DNA of 64,000 nt from Colwellia marinimaniae. Lineage in GTDB: Bacteria; Pseudomonadota; Gammaproteobacteria; Enterobacterales; Alteromonadaceae. Location: positions 62,001 through 126,000 of the forward strand of contig NZ_BDQM01000003.1 of assembly GCF_002207865.1 (NCBI RefSeq), read 5' to 3'. Every line of letters starts with the position of its first letter. Within the stretch, counting starts at the first letter, position 1. Below the pieces are notes generated by a model. It saw only the letters and a program-made list of their open reading frames with translations, had not been told where the DNA came from and did not search any database. This document shows, piece by piece, positions 29,006 through 36,826 of the stretch. A program made the position numbers and the translations under genes.

Positions 29006-29479
29006 ATGATTAAGCAAAATAGTTTAATGCCAGTAGGCGAATTACAACAATTAAAAAATGGCGAAATGATCACGCATAAAACTGCTGAACTGTTTGCTAA
29101 TAAAAAAGTGGTGTTATTTGCCGTACCCGGTGCTTTCACGCCAACTTGTTCCGCCGCACACTTACCTGGTTATGTGGTTTCGGCGGATGAATTTAAAGCC
29201 AAAGGTGTAGATGCCATTATCTGTTTATCTGTTAACGATGCTTTTGTGATGAATGCCTGGGGCGAGTCGCAAAATGCCGAAAATATCATGATGTTAGCCG
29301 ATGGTGATGGTAGCTATAGCAAAGCTTTAGGTTTAAGCATGGACACAGCTAGTTTTGGTGGCTTGCGCTCACAGCGTTATGCCATGATTATTGATAATGG
29401 TGTAGTGAGCCATTTAAATGTTGAACAAGCCAAGGCGTTTGAAGTCAGTAAAGCCGAAGTCATTCTTGCTCAGCTGTAG
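29006..29479 (+). CDS. peroxiredoxin of the Prx5 group
   Basis: A 157-residue cytoplasmic thiol peroxidase that reduces hydrogen peroxide and organic peroxides, usually with glutathione or glutaredoxin. The peroxidatic cysteine is in the hallmark VPGAFTPTCSAAHLPGYV, and the conserved arginine lies in GGLRSQRYAMIIDNG. This Prx5/AhpC-TSA type often occurs fused to glutaredoxin; here it is separate. Ferritin follows after a terminator, so both oxidative-stress and iron-storage genes are adjacent but probably separately transcribed. Confidence 0.95.
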   Translation: MIKQNSLMPVGELQQLKNGEMITHKTAELFANKKVVLFAVPGAFTPTCSAAHLPGYVVSADEFKAKGVDAIICLSVNDAFVMNAWGESQNAENIMMLADGDGSYSKALGLSMDTASFGGLRSQRYAMIIDNGVVSHLNVEQAKAFEVSKAEVILAQL

Positions 29480-29586
29480 CATTCATAGCCGTTATAGTAT
29501 TGGTTATTAAGGCGGTATTTAATAATAGCCGCTTAATAAAGCGGATACTAAAAGCAATAAACAAGAGAACACAAACAAGAATGATT

Positions 29587-29616
29587 AACCTTATTAACTC
29601 ATTGGTTAATAAGGTT
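29587..29616 (+). terminator. terminator of the peroxiredoxin gene
   Basis: A perfect 12-bp stem (29587-29598 with 29605-29616) and a six-base loop are followed by a run of T to 29620. It lies about 110 bases after the peroxiredoxin stop and before the ferritin promoter region. Confidence 0.8.
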
Positions 29617-29701
29617 TTTTATGTAGTTTATGCTATTTTTACTTGAATGTTCTCGGATAAAAAGGCAGAATTCACCCAATTAAAATATTCAAGGCAAAAT
29701 T

Positions 29702-30229
29702 ATGTTAAAAGCTGACATGGTAGACAAGTTAAACAAACAACTTAATTTAGAGTTTTACTCTTCAAATTTGTATTTACAAATGAGTGCCTGGTGTGAAGAA
29801 AAAGGCTTTTCTGGCGCGGCAGAATTTTTACGTAAACATGCTAATGAAGAAATTCAGCACATGAACCGTTTATTTACTTACGTAAGTGAAACGGGCGCCT
29901 TACCTATTATTGGTGCTATTGATGCGCCGCCGCATGAATTTGAAAGCTTAGGGCAATTATTTCAACTAACTTACGACCATGAATGTTTAATCACTGAGCG
30001 CATTAACTCACTTGCTCATGAAGCATTCACTAATCAAGATTACTCTACCTTCAACTTCTTACAGTGGTATGTGGCTGAGCAACATGAAGAAGAGACTTTA
30101 TTCAAAGGTATTTTAGATAAAATCAACCTAGTAGGTAACGATGGTCATGCGTTATTCTTCGTTGATAAAGATTTAGCCGAACTTGCCAAAACTGGCAGCA
30201 CCAGCATAATGACAGGTGCCACAGTATAA
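29702..30229 (+). CDS. ftnA: non-heme ferritin
   Basis: A 175-residue cytoplasmic iron-storage protein that oxidises Fe(II) and stores it as a mineral core in a 24-subunit shell. The ferroxidase-centre residues are visible: the first glutamate in [16 protein letters not shown], the helix B set in [13 protein letters not shown] and the C-terminal [12 protein letters not shown]. The length matches bacterial FtnA (about 165). There is no heme ligand Met pattern of bacterioferritin. It is followed by a large inverted repeat. Confidence 0.95.
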   Translation: MLKADMVDKLNKQLNLEFYSSNLYLQMSAWCEEKGFSGAAEFLRKHANEEIQHMNRLFTYVSETGALPIIGAIDAPPHEFESLGQLFQLTYDHECLITERINSLAHEAFTNQDYSTFNFLQWYVAEQHEEETLFKGILDKINLVGNDGHALFFVDKDLAELAKTGSTSIMTGATV

Positions 30230-30264
30230 GCGCCTAGCTATAGCGCTTAACCATACGGTTTAAC

Positions 30265-30320
30265 TAACTGTTCCTCAAAAGTTTGCACTTCCTTAAAGGG
30301 AAGCTTTGAGGGAGCAGTTA
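30265..30320. terminator. large imperfect inverted repeat after ferritin
   Basis: An imperfect stem runs from TAACTGTTCCTCAAA (from 30265) to its near complement ending GAGCAGTTA at 30320, with a core of CTTCC and GGGAAG around TTAAA. There is no T run. It could end the ferritin transcript or the opposing lipoprotein/DNA-binding operon. Confidence 0.5.
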
Positions 30321-30382
30321 ATATAATCATTGCGTCTTTTAGTTAAGTATTTTAGTTAAATATTTAAGTTAATGAATGGACG

Positions 30383-30712
30383 TTAAGGTTTTAAAAATAT
30401 ATATCCCCGCCCCTTCACTGTTTTAATCACCGTACGCTTCGATATCACCAGTAACTTCTTTCTTAAATTGGCCATGTGACTATTAATACTTTTATCACAA
30501 CGGGCAAGCTTACGTTGAAAAATCCGCTCAGCAATAACCTCTCTAATCACTAGCGAACCGGCATTGTTCATAAGTAACGCCAGCAAATTAAATTCTAGTC
30601 CAGTAGTACTAATAGACTGTTCTAAAAATATTACCGAGCGATTTAAAAAACTTAACTCAACTTGCGCAATTAATAATTTGTCTACGGGTAGCTGTTGCTC
30701 TTTAGTTAACAT
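30383..30712 (-). CDS. orphan OmpR/CpxR-type winged-helix DNA-binding domain protein
   Basis: A 109-residue protein consisting only of the C-terminal winged-helix effector domain of OmpR-family response regulators, with no receiver domain. The pattern GLEFNLLALLMNNAGSLVIR, KLARCDKSINSHMANLRKKL and TVKGRGYIFL closely follows CpxR. I start at ATG 30712, which has an AAGGTAAG ribosome site; a longer frame to 30793 would overlap the upstream gene. It begins ten bases after the lipoprotein gene, so the two are likely cotranscribed. With no phospho-acceptor domain it may act constitutively or depend on a partner. It could also be a decayed regulator. Confidence 0.8.
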   Translation of the reverse strand: MLTKEQQLPVDKLLIAQVELSFLNRSVIFLEQSISTTGLEFNLLALLMNNAGSLVIREVIAERIFQRKLARCDKSINSHMANLRKKLLVISKRTVIKTVKGRGYIFLKP

Positions 30713-30722
30713 GAGACTTACC

Positions 30723-32237
30723 TTATTCTTGTTCGGCAGTTTGGTTAAACAGGGTGGTTTTATAGCCTGTTGGCGAAGTCTCACTGCTTTCAAGCACTAA
30801 AAACTGTTCATTTGATTGCTCATTAATGATTAATTCAAATGAATTTAAGATAATCGAGCTGCCATTATTATTGGCGATAACAAAAACTTGATAGCTGTTA
30901 TTTCTTAATAATATTGAGCCAGTGTTTTTATAGCTAAGTTCCCGGTGATAAATAGCAGAGCTTATGCTTTCATCTTGTCTAACAAAGAAAACGGCTACTT
31001 GAGCAAAATCATCCGATTGAATTAAGTTTACTATTTCAATCTCATGCTGATAGATACTGCTCAGTACACTATTTTCAACCATCAAAGAGAAAACATTAAC
31101 GTCAATTTCATCAATGATGCCATCACCATTTTCATCAATATTACCGTCGTTATCATTATCAACATATTCTTGCTCCGCATAGAAAAAGAGTGTTTTATTA
31201 GTATTTCCCACTAAAGATAATAAATGATTGCTCATTAACGGCGTATTATCCTCGGTGCTGGTGAGATCTACGCTGTAGTCACCACTTGCTAAGACCAAGG
31301 CATTACTAATTTCGCCATAGGGTAGGGCAGCGATAACCGGGCTATCACCAACGCCATTAATATGTAAAGCAAAGACTTCCTGGTAGCTGGTTAATTGCTC
31401 ATGATTGGCAACGGCATTATAAGCCCTAAATTGTGCTTCAGCTTCGGCGTCGACATACTCAATGACCGCAGAATCTGACATTTTATCTAACACATAAGGT
31501 GAAGAACCTGCTCCCATGTTATCTTTTACTATCATAATGTTCTGCGAGCTATAGGCAAAAGGGATGCTGCTTGATCTAAATAACACCTCATCGCTACCAG
31601 CAGTGGTGATATAAAAAATATAGTCATCTTGAGCAAGTTTTTCATTGTCAGATAATTGCTGATAACTGTATTGGCCCACTAAAATCGCCTCATTAAAACT
31701 TTCATTTTCTTTAGAGAGATAAAAATCAACGGCTTGCTGGTTTGAATGCATATTTAGCACCCTAAGATTAAAAAGATCGTTAGTGGTATCATCGTCATCA
31801 TCTATGACCGGAATGCTGTGTATCATGACCTGTGGCGATAAAATACTACCGCTGAGCACTATCATCTGGATAGTATCGTCAACCAAGGCGAGGGTATCTT
31901 CATAAATGACCGACAGATCATCGGTCGCTGAACTGTCATCATCTTGCCAGGCAAGCTGGTAGTAATAGTAGTTTTTGCTGGTTAAGCTGATATTACTATG
32001 GGCTTTACCATAAGCAATGGCGGTATAGGTTTGCTCATAGTGGTCATCATCATTGTTATCCTCAGTAAGATCTTCATCTATGGTTAAATAAATACTGGGT
32101 GAGTCTTTAGATAAATTATAGAGTTTCACATAACCTGTCCCGCTGCTGTCCTCACTAAATTCACAACCGAGTAAGGTCAATAATATGCTGGCAGCAAGCC
32201 AGCTCTTTAAGGTTTGTAGGGTTTTAAGTGTTTTCAT
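30723..32237 (-). CDS. putative DUF4397-like lipoprotein with calcium-loop repeats
   Basis: A 504-residue lipoprotein. The signal peptide ends in the lipobox LLGC with Cys25 as the lipidated residue. The mature N-terminus GYVKLYNLSKDSPSIYLTIDED resembles DUF4397 beta domains (LYNxSPDSPxxxxxxD), and two or more such units seem to follow. An acidic segment DNDNDGNIDENGDGIIDEID, near residue 360, has the spacing of thrombospondin-type or dockerin-like calcium loops. The protein is therefore probably a surface or periplasmic calcium-stabilised protein. It is upstream of the orphan DNA-binding protein in the same operon. Function is unknown. Confidence 0.7.
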   Translation of the reverse strand: MKTLKTLQTLKSWLAASILLTLLGCEFSEDSSGTGYVKLYNLSKDSPSIYLTIDEDLTEDNNDDDHYEQTYTAIAYGKAHSNISLTSKNYYYYQLAWQDDDSSATDDLSVIYEDTLALVDDTIQMIVLSGSILSPQVMIHSIPVIDDDDDTTNDLFNLRVLNMHSNQQAVDFYLSKENESFNEAILVGQYSYQQLSDNEKLAQDDYIFYITTAGSDEVLFRSSSIPFAYSSQNIMIVKDNMGAGSSPYVLDKMSDSAVIEYVDAEAEAQFRAYNAVANHEQLTSYQEVFALHINGVGDSPVIAALPYGEISNALVLASGDYSVDLTSTEDNTPLMSNHLLSLVGNTNKTLFFYAEQEYVDNDNDGNIDENGDGIIDEIDVNVFSLMVENSVLSSIYQHEIEIVNLIQSDDFAQVAVFFVRQDESISSAIYHRELSYKNTGSILLRNNSYQVFVIANNNGSSIILNSFELIINEQSNEQFLVLESSETSPTGYKTTLFNQTAEQE

Positions 32238-32562
32238 GTGTTTTCCATAAGGTAAAGTTACAACAATTTGTCGTCAAATGTGATGCAGCAATAGATAGCG
32301 AGTTGAGGAAAGAGTTCCTACCTTTACACAATCTTTGCATTTCTTTACTTAGCGTGACATTTTCTTGCACAATCGCGTAATTTACTGCACTTTTATCGGG
32401 TGATTCGACGAATGTGCAGCAAATGTGCAAGGAGCGTCTTCCGTAAAAAGACTTATAAAAGCAACCACAGTAAAACGCTAAGGTAAGTTTTTGTATACGA
32501 CCTATTTGCATACAGATTATAATAGCGGCGAAATTTTCAGGTTTTCTTCTTAAGGTGTAACA
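32238..32562. other. intergenic region between divergent genes
   Basis: These 325 bases separate the minus-strand lipoprotein operon from the plus-strand flavoprotein. They should hold both promoters. I see no RNA gene. A 95-codon minus-strand frame covers much of it but overlaps the lipoprotein start and looks non-coding. Confidence 0.5.
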
Positions 32563-33747
32563 GTGATCACAACAGACGTATTAATAATTGGTGCCGGCGC
32601 GGCAGGCTTAATGTGTGCCGCACAAGCAGGCTATCGTGGTAAAAGCGTTGTTGTGGTTGATATGGGGAAAAAGCCGGCGCGAAAAATATTAATCAGCGGC
32701 GGCGGCCGTGCCAATTTCACCAATGAAGGTGCAAGTCCTGAAAATTACCTGTGTCAAAATCCACATTTTGTTAAATCAGCACTTAGTCGCTATAGCGCGC
32801 AAGACTTTATTGATTTAGTTGATAGACATGGCTTGCAATACCACCATAAAACCCTAGGTCAGCTATTTTGTGATGATAGCGCGCAAGATCTGGTGGATAT
32901 ATTGATGACCGAATGTGAGTGGGCCGGAGTAGCAGTAAACTTGCGCACTGAGGTATTGTCGGTTACTAAAAACAGCCAGGGCTATTTAGTTACTACGAGC
33001 GATAAAATTTACCACTGTAAATCGTTAGTAGTGGCGTCCGGTGGCTTAACCATGCCTAAACTGGGCGCAACACCCATTGGCTATAAAATTGCCGAACAAT
33101 TTGATTTAAATGTCTTAGAAACCTTAGCTGCGTTAGTACCTTTTACCTTGCATGAGCACGATAAACAACGCTTCGATGGTTTATCAGGCATCAGCTTATT
33201 AACCGAAATAACTAGCGAAGACGGTACTAGTTTTCAAGAAAATATTTTGTTCACCCATCGCGGTTTATCAGGGCCAGCGATATTACAAATATCGTCTTTT
33301 TGGCGCGCAGGGCAGGCGGTTACTATTAACTTATTGCCAGAATATAACCTTAGCGATACCCTAACTCAGTGGCAAAGTGAGCAAGGGCAAAAATCGGTAA
33401 AAAATCTATTGGCGACTTTGTTACCTAAGCGCTTTGTTGAAGTGCTGGTCAAAGAAGGCGTAATCGCCGACAAACCAATTAAACAATTAAACCATCAAGA
33501 TATTGCCGCACTAAGTGATTACTTACACGCCTGGCAGATCAAGCCCAATGGCACCGAAGGTTATAGAACTGCCGAAGTAACCTTGGGCGGGGTAAACACC
33601 GATGAACTATCTTCAAAAACCTTTGAAAGTAAAAAGCAGCAAGGGTTGTTTTTTATCGGTGAAGTCATTGATGTTACCGGCTGGTTAGGAGGCTATAATT
33701 TTCAATTTTGCTGGGCTAGTGGTTTTGCTTGTGGGCAAGCGGTTTAG
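32563..33747 (+). CDS. HI0933/YhiN family FAD-dependent oxidoreductase
   Basis: A 394-residue flavoprotein. The N-terminal FAD-binding loop is LIIGAGAAGLMCAAQAG, followed by the family hallmark KPARKILISGGGRANFTNEG. The C-terminal FAD motif is LFFIGEVIDVTGWLGGYNFQ. Members of this HI0933 (BaiN/YhiN) group are flavin reductases or dehydrogenases of uncertain substrate. Translation starts at GTG 32563 with an AAGGTGT ribosome site. A long terminator-like arrangement of GAAGAC repeats follows the stop codon. Confidence 0.93.
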   Translation: MITTDVLIIGAGAAGLMCAAQAGYRGKSVVVVDMGKKPARKILISGGGRANFTNEGASPENYLCQNPHFVKSALSRYSAQDFIDLVDRHGLQYHHKTLGQLFCDDSAQDLVDILMTECEWAGVAVNLRTEVLSVTKNSQGYLVTTSDKIYHCKSLVVASGGLTMPKLGATPIGYKIAEQFDLNVLETLAALVPFTLHEHDKQRFDGLSGISLLTEITSEDGTSFQENILFTHRGLSGPAILQISSFWRAGQAVTINLLPEYNLSDTLTQWQSEQGQKSVKNLLATLLPKRFVEVLVKEGVIADKPIKQLNHQDIAALSDYLHAWQIKPNGTEGYRTAEVTLGGVNTDELSSKTFESKKQQGLFFIGEVIDVTGWLGGYNFQFCWASGFACGQAV

Positions 33748-33784
33748 TGTATTGAAGGAATTATACCGAAGACATTTTGCTAAG

Positions 33785-33856
33785 AACGAAGACAATGTTA
33801 TCAACGACATTTGATACCCCATTGAAATTATTGCATTTATTTAGTCTTCGTTTTTT
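33785..33856 (+). terminator. possible terminator of the HI0933-like gene
   Basis: AACGAAGAC (33785-33793) can pair with GTCTTCGTT (33844-33852), which runs into a T stretch. A second CGAAGACA copy is at 33767. The 50-base loop makes the terminator call weak. Confidence 0.4.
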
Positions 33857-34197
33857 AGTTAAAGTAAATAGTCTAGATATATAAAGTGTAAACTCTAAAT
33901 TTATAGCCATTTAACAGAAGGCTTTAATAACTGGTTAATTGTGACTATGCAGAATGTTTTAGATTATAAATCAGCAAATGAGATTGACTCTTATGGTCAC
34001 TGTTACCACAAGGCGAGATACCACTATACAATCACTAATACCGCAGACCAACCGGTAGCATCAGCTTTCCTATCGAACGGTCTTTTGTACTTGTCGGCCA
34101 AAGTAAATTTAATGTTCAGATAGGATGTTATTTTACAGAAATTTTATTGATATCAGTCAGAACATTGTTTGCACTAAATTGTATGGAGAAAAAGTGG
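33857..34197. other. accessory intergenic stretch with first TTACCACAA repeat
   Basis: About 340 bases hold no gene I can support. A 60-codon frame starting with GTG at 33941 has no clear ribosome site and no recognisable protein character. The stretch contains the first copy of the TTACCACAA-type repeat at about 34003-34024. Confidence 0.45.
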
Positions 34198-34203
34198 TAT
34201 AAT
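34198..34203 (+). promoter_or_regulatory. TATAAT -10 box upstream of the 60-codon gene
   Basis: A consensus TATAAT occurs 37 bases before the ATG at 34240. The -35 region is not obvious: TTGTAT lies too close and TTGCAC too far for ideal spacing. It supports transcription of the small gene that follows. Confidence 0.45.
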
Positions 34204-34239
34204 CCGTTCAATTGTCAACATAGATAGAGAGAAGTAGTA

Positions 34240-34422
34240 ATGCGGATCAAATTAACCCAAGACCTAATATGTGGTCAGGACACTTTTTTAACTGGTGAAG
34301 AGTACGAGGCAGTCTTGATATTACCTAGATCAACAACGGTAGAGTTTGTTGCAAATTCGGGTAAAAAAGTCAGAGCATTTAGTTATGAATATGTGGAAGT
34401 ATTACCTGCAACAGACATCTAG
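34240..34422 (+). CDS. small hypothetical protein
   Basis: A 60-residue soluble protein starts at ATG 34240 behind an AGAGAGAAG ribosome-site-like sequence and a TATAAT box. It is predicted to be mostly beta: short hydrophobic-alternating strands (YEAVLILPRS, TVEFVANSGKKVRAFSYEYVEVLP) suggest a small barrel or SH3-like fold. I do not recognise a family. Its position in an accessory region rich in repeats and next to an insertion sequence suggests it is not core. Translation is likely but not proven. Confidence 0.5.
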   Translation: MRIKLTQDLICGQDTFLTGEEYEAVLILPRSTTVEFVANSGKKVRAFSYEYVEVLPATDI

Positions 34423-34724
34423 AGTTTAACTTCTGTATCGATTTTTATTTATTGCTACATAAAAATCAGCTTGGTTAATGTTGCTAACAGTGAGCTCTGA
34501 GCCCCACAACGAATTAGAGCTAATTGTCATTTTTACCACAAAGCCGAGAAAATTTAGACAAAATTTGATCGCAATAAATAGTCAGCTTAGCAACAATACT
34601 TGTGCTGATTGATAAAAAAATTATGGGGTTATAATGCTAAGGGGCGGGTTATATGATGCTTTGCTCCTCTATATTTTGTTATCCAGTCGAAATAGAGTAA
34701 TCAATAACTCTGTGCCCATGGGTT
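34423..34724. other. intergenic stretch with second TTACCACAAAGCCG repeat
   Basis: About 300 bases between the small gene and the glutaredoxin gene hold no reading frame I can support. The second copy of the short repeat is at 34532-34547. Confidence 0.45.
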
Positions 34725-34752
34725 GCTCAATTATCTAATGAGATAATTGAGC
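34725..34752 (-). terminator. hairpin downstream of the glutaredoxin-like gene
   Basis: A perfect 12-bp stem (34725-34736 with 34741-34752) has a four-base loop and starts four bases beyond the stop codon of the minus-strand glutaredoxin gene. There is no T run on that strand, so it may stabilise the 3' end instead of terminating. Confidence 0.6.
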
Positions 34753-34755
34753 TTC

Positions 34756-34989
34756 TTAATCTGCGGCATAGAGTTTCTTAAAATTTTCTAGATTCCAGCC
34801 AATCATTACTTCATTACCAATTTTAAGGGCTGGTACAGAGCGAGCACCTATAGCGTCAAGCTCTTTTCTACCGCGCTGCATTTTCGCATTTGTTAATCGG
34901 TATTTAATGCCATTATCATCCAAGTATTTTTGAGCTTTACGGCAATGGGGGCATTTATCTGAAATATATAAAACAACACGTTTCATCAC
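34756..34989 (-). CDS. glutaredoxin-like protein
   Basis: A 77-residue thioredoxin-fold protein with the redox motif CPHC near the N-terminus (SDKCPHCRKAQKYLDDNGI). The cis-proline segment SVPALKIGNEVMIGWN corresponds to the glutathione-binding part of glutaredoxins. CPHC is less common than CPYC but functional in related proteins. It is cytoplasmic, with no signal peptide. It stands alone with a hairpin right after its stop. The likely role is thiol-disulfide exchange. Confidence 0.88.
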   Translation of the reverse strand: MMKRVVLYISDKCPHCRKAQKYLDDNGIKYRLTNAKMQRGRKELDAIGARSVPALKIGNEVMIGWNLENFKKLYAAD

Positions 34990-35166
34990 TAACCTTTACA
35001 GAACTGTTAAATACTAACTATTTTACTAAACTCTCAAAAAAAAAACAAAGATGAATTAACTGAACTGTCGATTATATACAAAGAAAATTAAGCTACTCAG
35101 TAAACCAATGGGGTCAAAGCATTTTAAGTAATCGTTTTGGCTTTAATTTAATCGTTTCAGCTTAGA

Positions 35167-35230
35167 GCTGCCAACGGCAGCAATGAGCTTGAAGCGGAGG
35201 TTAGAAATAACGGTAGTGTAACTTCCGCTT
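35167..35230. repeat. two tandem hairpins at the IS insertion site
   Basis: GCTGCC and GGCAGC pair around AAC (35167-35181). A second stem, 35192-35203 with 35219-35230 (11 of 12 pairs), has a 15-base loop. The IS target duplication begins at the very next base. The structure may be a folded recombination site, a repeat element or an RNA. Confidence 0.5.
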
Positions 35231-35239
35231 TGCGCACAG
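35231..35239. repeat. left copy of IS target-site duplication
   Basis: TGCGCACAG at 35231-35239 is repeated at 36651-36659, flanking the IS4-type element. A nine-base duplication fits the IS4 family (9-12 bp). Confidence 0.85.
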
Positions 35240-36650
35240 CAATGTCATTAACTTAAGGTTTATTTATGCATTTACAATGGCTTAGCTAGTTGTTAACCTA
35301 GCTATGAATTAAAAACATAGAGAAATCACTAATGAGCTGTTCAGTATTTAATTCAAATAGTACAAAAATTAACTAATAAAATTCATTCAACTGAGTTTTT
35401 AGAAAATCACCGCAAAAAACTTACCCATTTCACCCGAAATAGAACCCTTACTTTTCCTCGTTTGATTAGTTTTATGTTAAATGCTCTCAATGGCTCTATT
35501 CAGGCTGAACTCGTTCGGTTTTTCAATGTTATCGATGATAGCTACTTGTCGACAAAGTCAGTTAGTACCGCTGCTTTTTGTAAAGCCAGAATGAAACTCC
35601 CCCATCAGGCCTTTATTGAGCTAAACGATGATCTAATTCAAGCTTTCTATGAAGCTGCAACCATTGATAAATGGCAAGGCCATAGACTGTTGGCTGTTGA
35701 TGGGTCAGTCACACAATTACCCCAATCTAAAGAGCTCTTTGAACATTATGGTAGAGCGCGTTCAAATGCAGGCATGCCAGCCGTCCGACTTTCTCAACTA
35801 TACGATGTTAAAAACAATATGACGGTTGATTTACAAGTCGAGAGCCATGCTGTTGGCGAACGGGATATGGCATTGAAACACTTGAATAAAACACAAGCAG
35901 GCGACCTAGTAGTTTATGACCGAGGCTATCCCGCTGTTTGGTTTTATAAATATCATATGCTAAAAAATATCGACTTTTGTATGCGAATAGTCAAAAGCTC
36001 TAATGTGGTTAAAGCTTTTATAGAAAGTGGAAAATATAGCGATGTCGTTGATTTTCCTTGTATTGAGAAGTCTCTCCGTCGTTGTAGAAAAGATAAGATA
36101 TCAACCGAATCACTACGTTTGAGATTAGTGCGAGTTGACCTGCCATCAGGTGAGCCAGAGGTTTTGGTTTCATCATTAACAGACTTGAAAGCTTATCCGA
36201 CTTCTCTTTTCGCTGATTTATATCACCAACGTTGGGGAGTTGAAGAAGACTACAAAATATTAAAAAGTCGCCTCACTATTGAGAATTATTCTAGTATTTC
36301 CGTTGAAGGTATTTTACAAGACTTACACGCTAGGTTATTGACCAAAAACCTTGCTGCTTCTGCTATCCATGATGCAAAGCGAAAAATAAAGAAACCTAAA
36401 AACACTAGGCTCTACGAATATAAAATCAATTTTACCTTTGCGATAAATCAGCTCAAAGATAATATTGTTCGCTTCACAATGAAGCTAGCTGAACTTGAGC
36501 TATATGAATTACTGATAAGTAAAATATCAAAGAATTTAAGTGTTATTCGGCCCAATCGTAAGTTTGTTCGACAAGACCGTAGAAACAAGAAAAATAAGTA
36601 CTCTATGAATTATAAACGTATGTGTTAAATCCTTAAGTTAATGACATTGG
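35240..36650 (+). mobile_element. IS4-family insertion sequence
   Basis: The element is 1411 bp. Its ends are inverted repeats sharing CAATGTCATTAACTTAAGG (35240-35258, complement 36631-36649; the right end has one extra base). It is bounded by the 9-bp direct repeat TGCGCACAG. It holds a single transposase frame. Intact ends and identical target duplications point to a fairly recent insertion. Confidence 0.9.
35462..36628 (+). CDS. IS4-family transposase, 5' end apparently frameshifted
   Basis: A 388-residue DDE transposase as read from TTG 35462. The catalytic residues are the first Asp in LLAVDGSVTQLP, the second in VVYDRGYPAVW, and the Glu in the YREK signature YHQRWGVEEDYKILK, which defines IS4. 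The same frame is open 43 codons further upstream to a TGA at 35333-35335 and there reads like a normal transposase N-terminus (FLENHRKKLTHFTRNR). The only nearby ATG, at 35332, is in another frame and stops after 14 codons. A one-base change near 35335 would join them, so the gene is probably frameshifted or uses an unusual start. Activity is uncertain. Confidence 0.88.
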   Translation: MISFMLNALNGSIQAELVRFFNVIDDSYLSTKSVSTAAFCKARMKLPHQAFIELNDDLIQAFYEAATIDKWQGHRLLAVDGSVTQLPQSKELFEHYGRARSNAGMPAVRLSQLYDVKNNMTVDLQVESHAVGERDMALKHLNKTQAGDLVVYDRGYPAVWFYKYHMLKNIDFCMRIVKSSNVVKAFIESGKYSDVVDFPCIEKSLRRCRKDKISTESLRLRLVRVDLPSGEPEVLVSSLTDLKAYPTSLFADLYHQRWGVEEDYKILKSRLTIENYSSISVEGILQDLHARLLTKNLAASAIHDAKRKIKKPKNTRLYEYKINFTFAINQLKDNIVRFTMKLAELELYELLISKISKNLSVIRPNRKFVRQDRRNKKNKYSMNYKRMC

Positions 36651-36659
36651 TGCGCACAG
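36651..36659. repeat. right copy of IS target-site duplication
   Basis: TGCGCACAG is the direct repeat matching 35231-35239 on the other side of the insertion sequence. Confidence 0.85.
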
Positions 36660-36826
36660 AGCTGTCTTTGGTGCAAGAATGATATTTAGCTCCGTTAAAA
36701 TGAATAACCAATGAGAAAATGCAACAGACATAACCAAATAAGGTTGGTTTTTTAAAGTTAATTAGGTGTATTCTAGCGGCATATCAAATACTTAAAATAT
36801 AATATTAATACCTTTAAGGTTATTTT

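Noticed and set aside
32224..32511. 95-codon minus-strand frame upstream of the lipoprotein gene
   Set aside because: It overlaps the lipoprotein start, has no ribosome site and looks like a random Cys-rich translation of promoter DNA.
33941..34123. 60-codon plus-strand frame in the accessory gap
   Set aside because: GTG start without a good ribosome site, contains a copy of the dispersed repeat, and no protein-like pattern.
35160..35235. integron attC site at the tandem hairpins
   Set aside because: The stem lacks the paired RYYYAAC/GTTRRRY ends in the right spacing, and no integron integrase is in the window.
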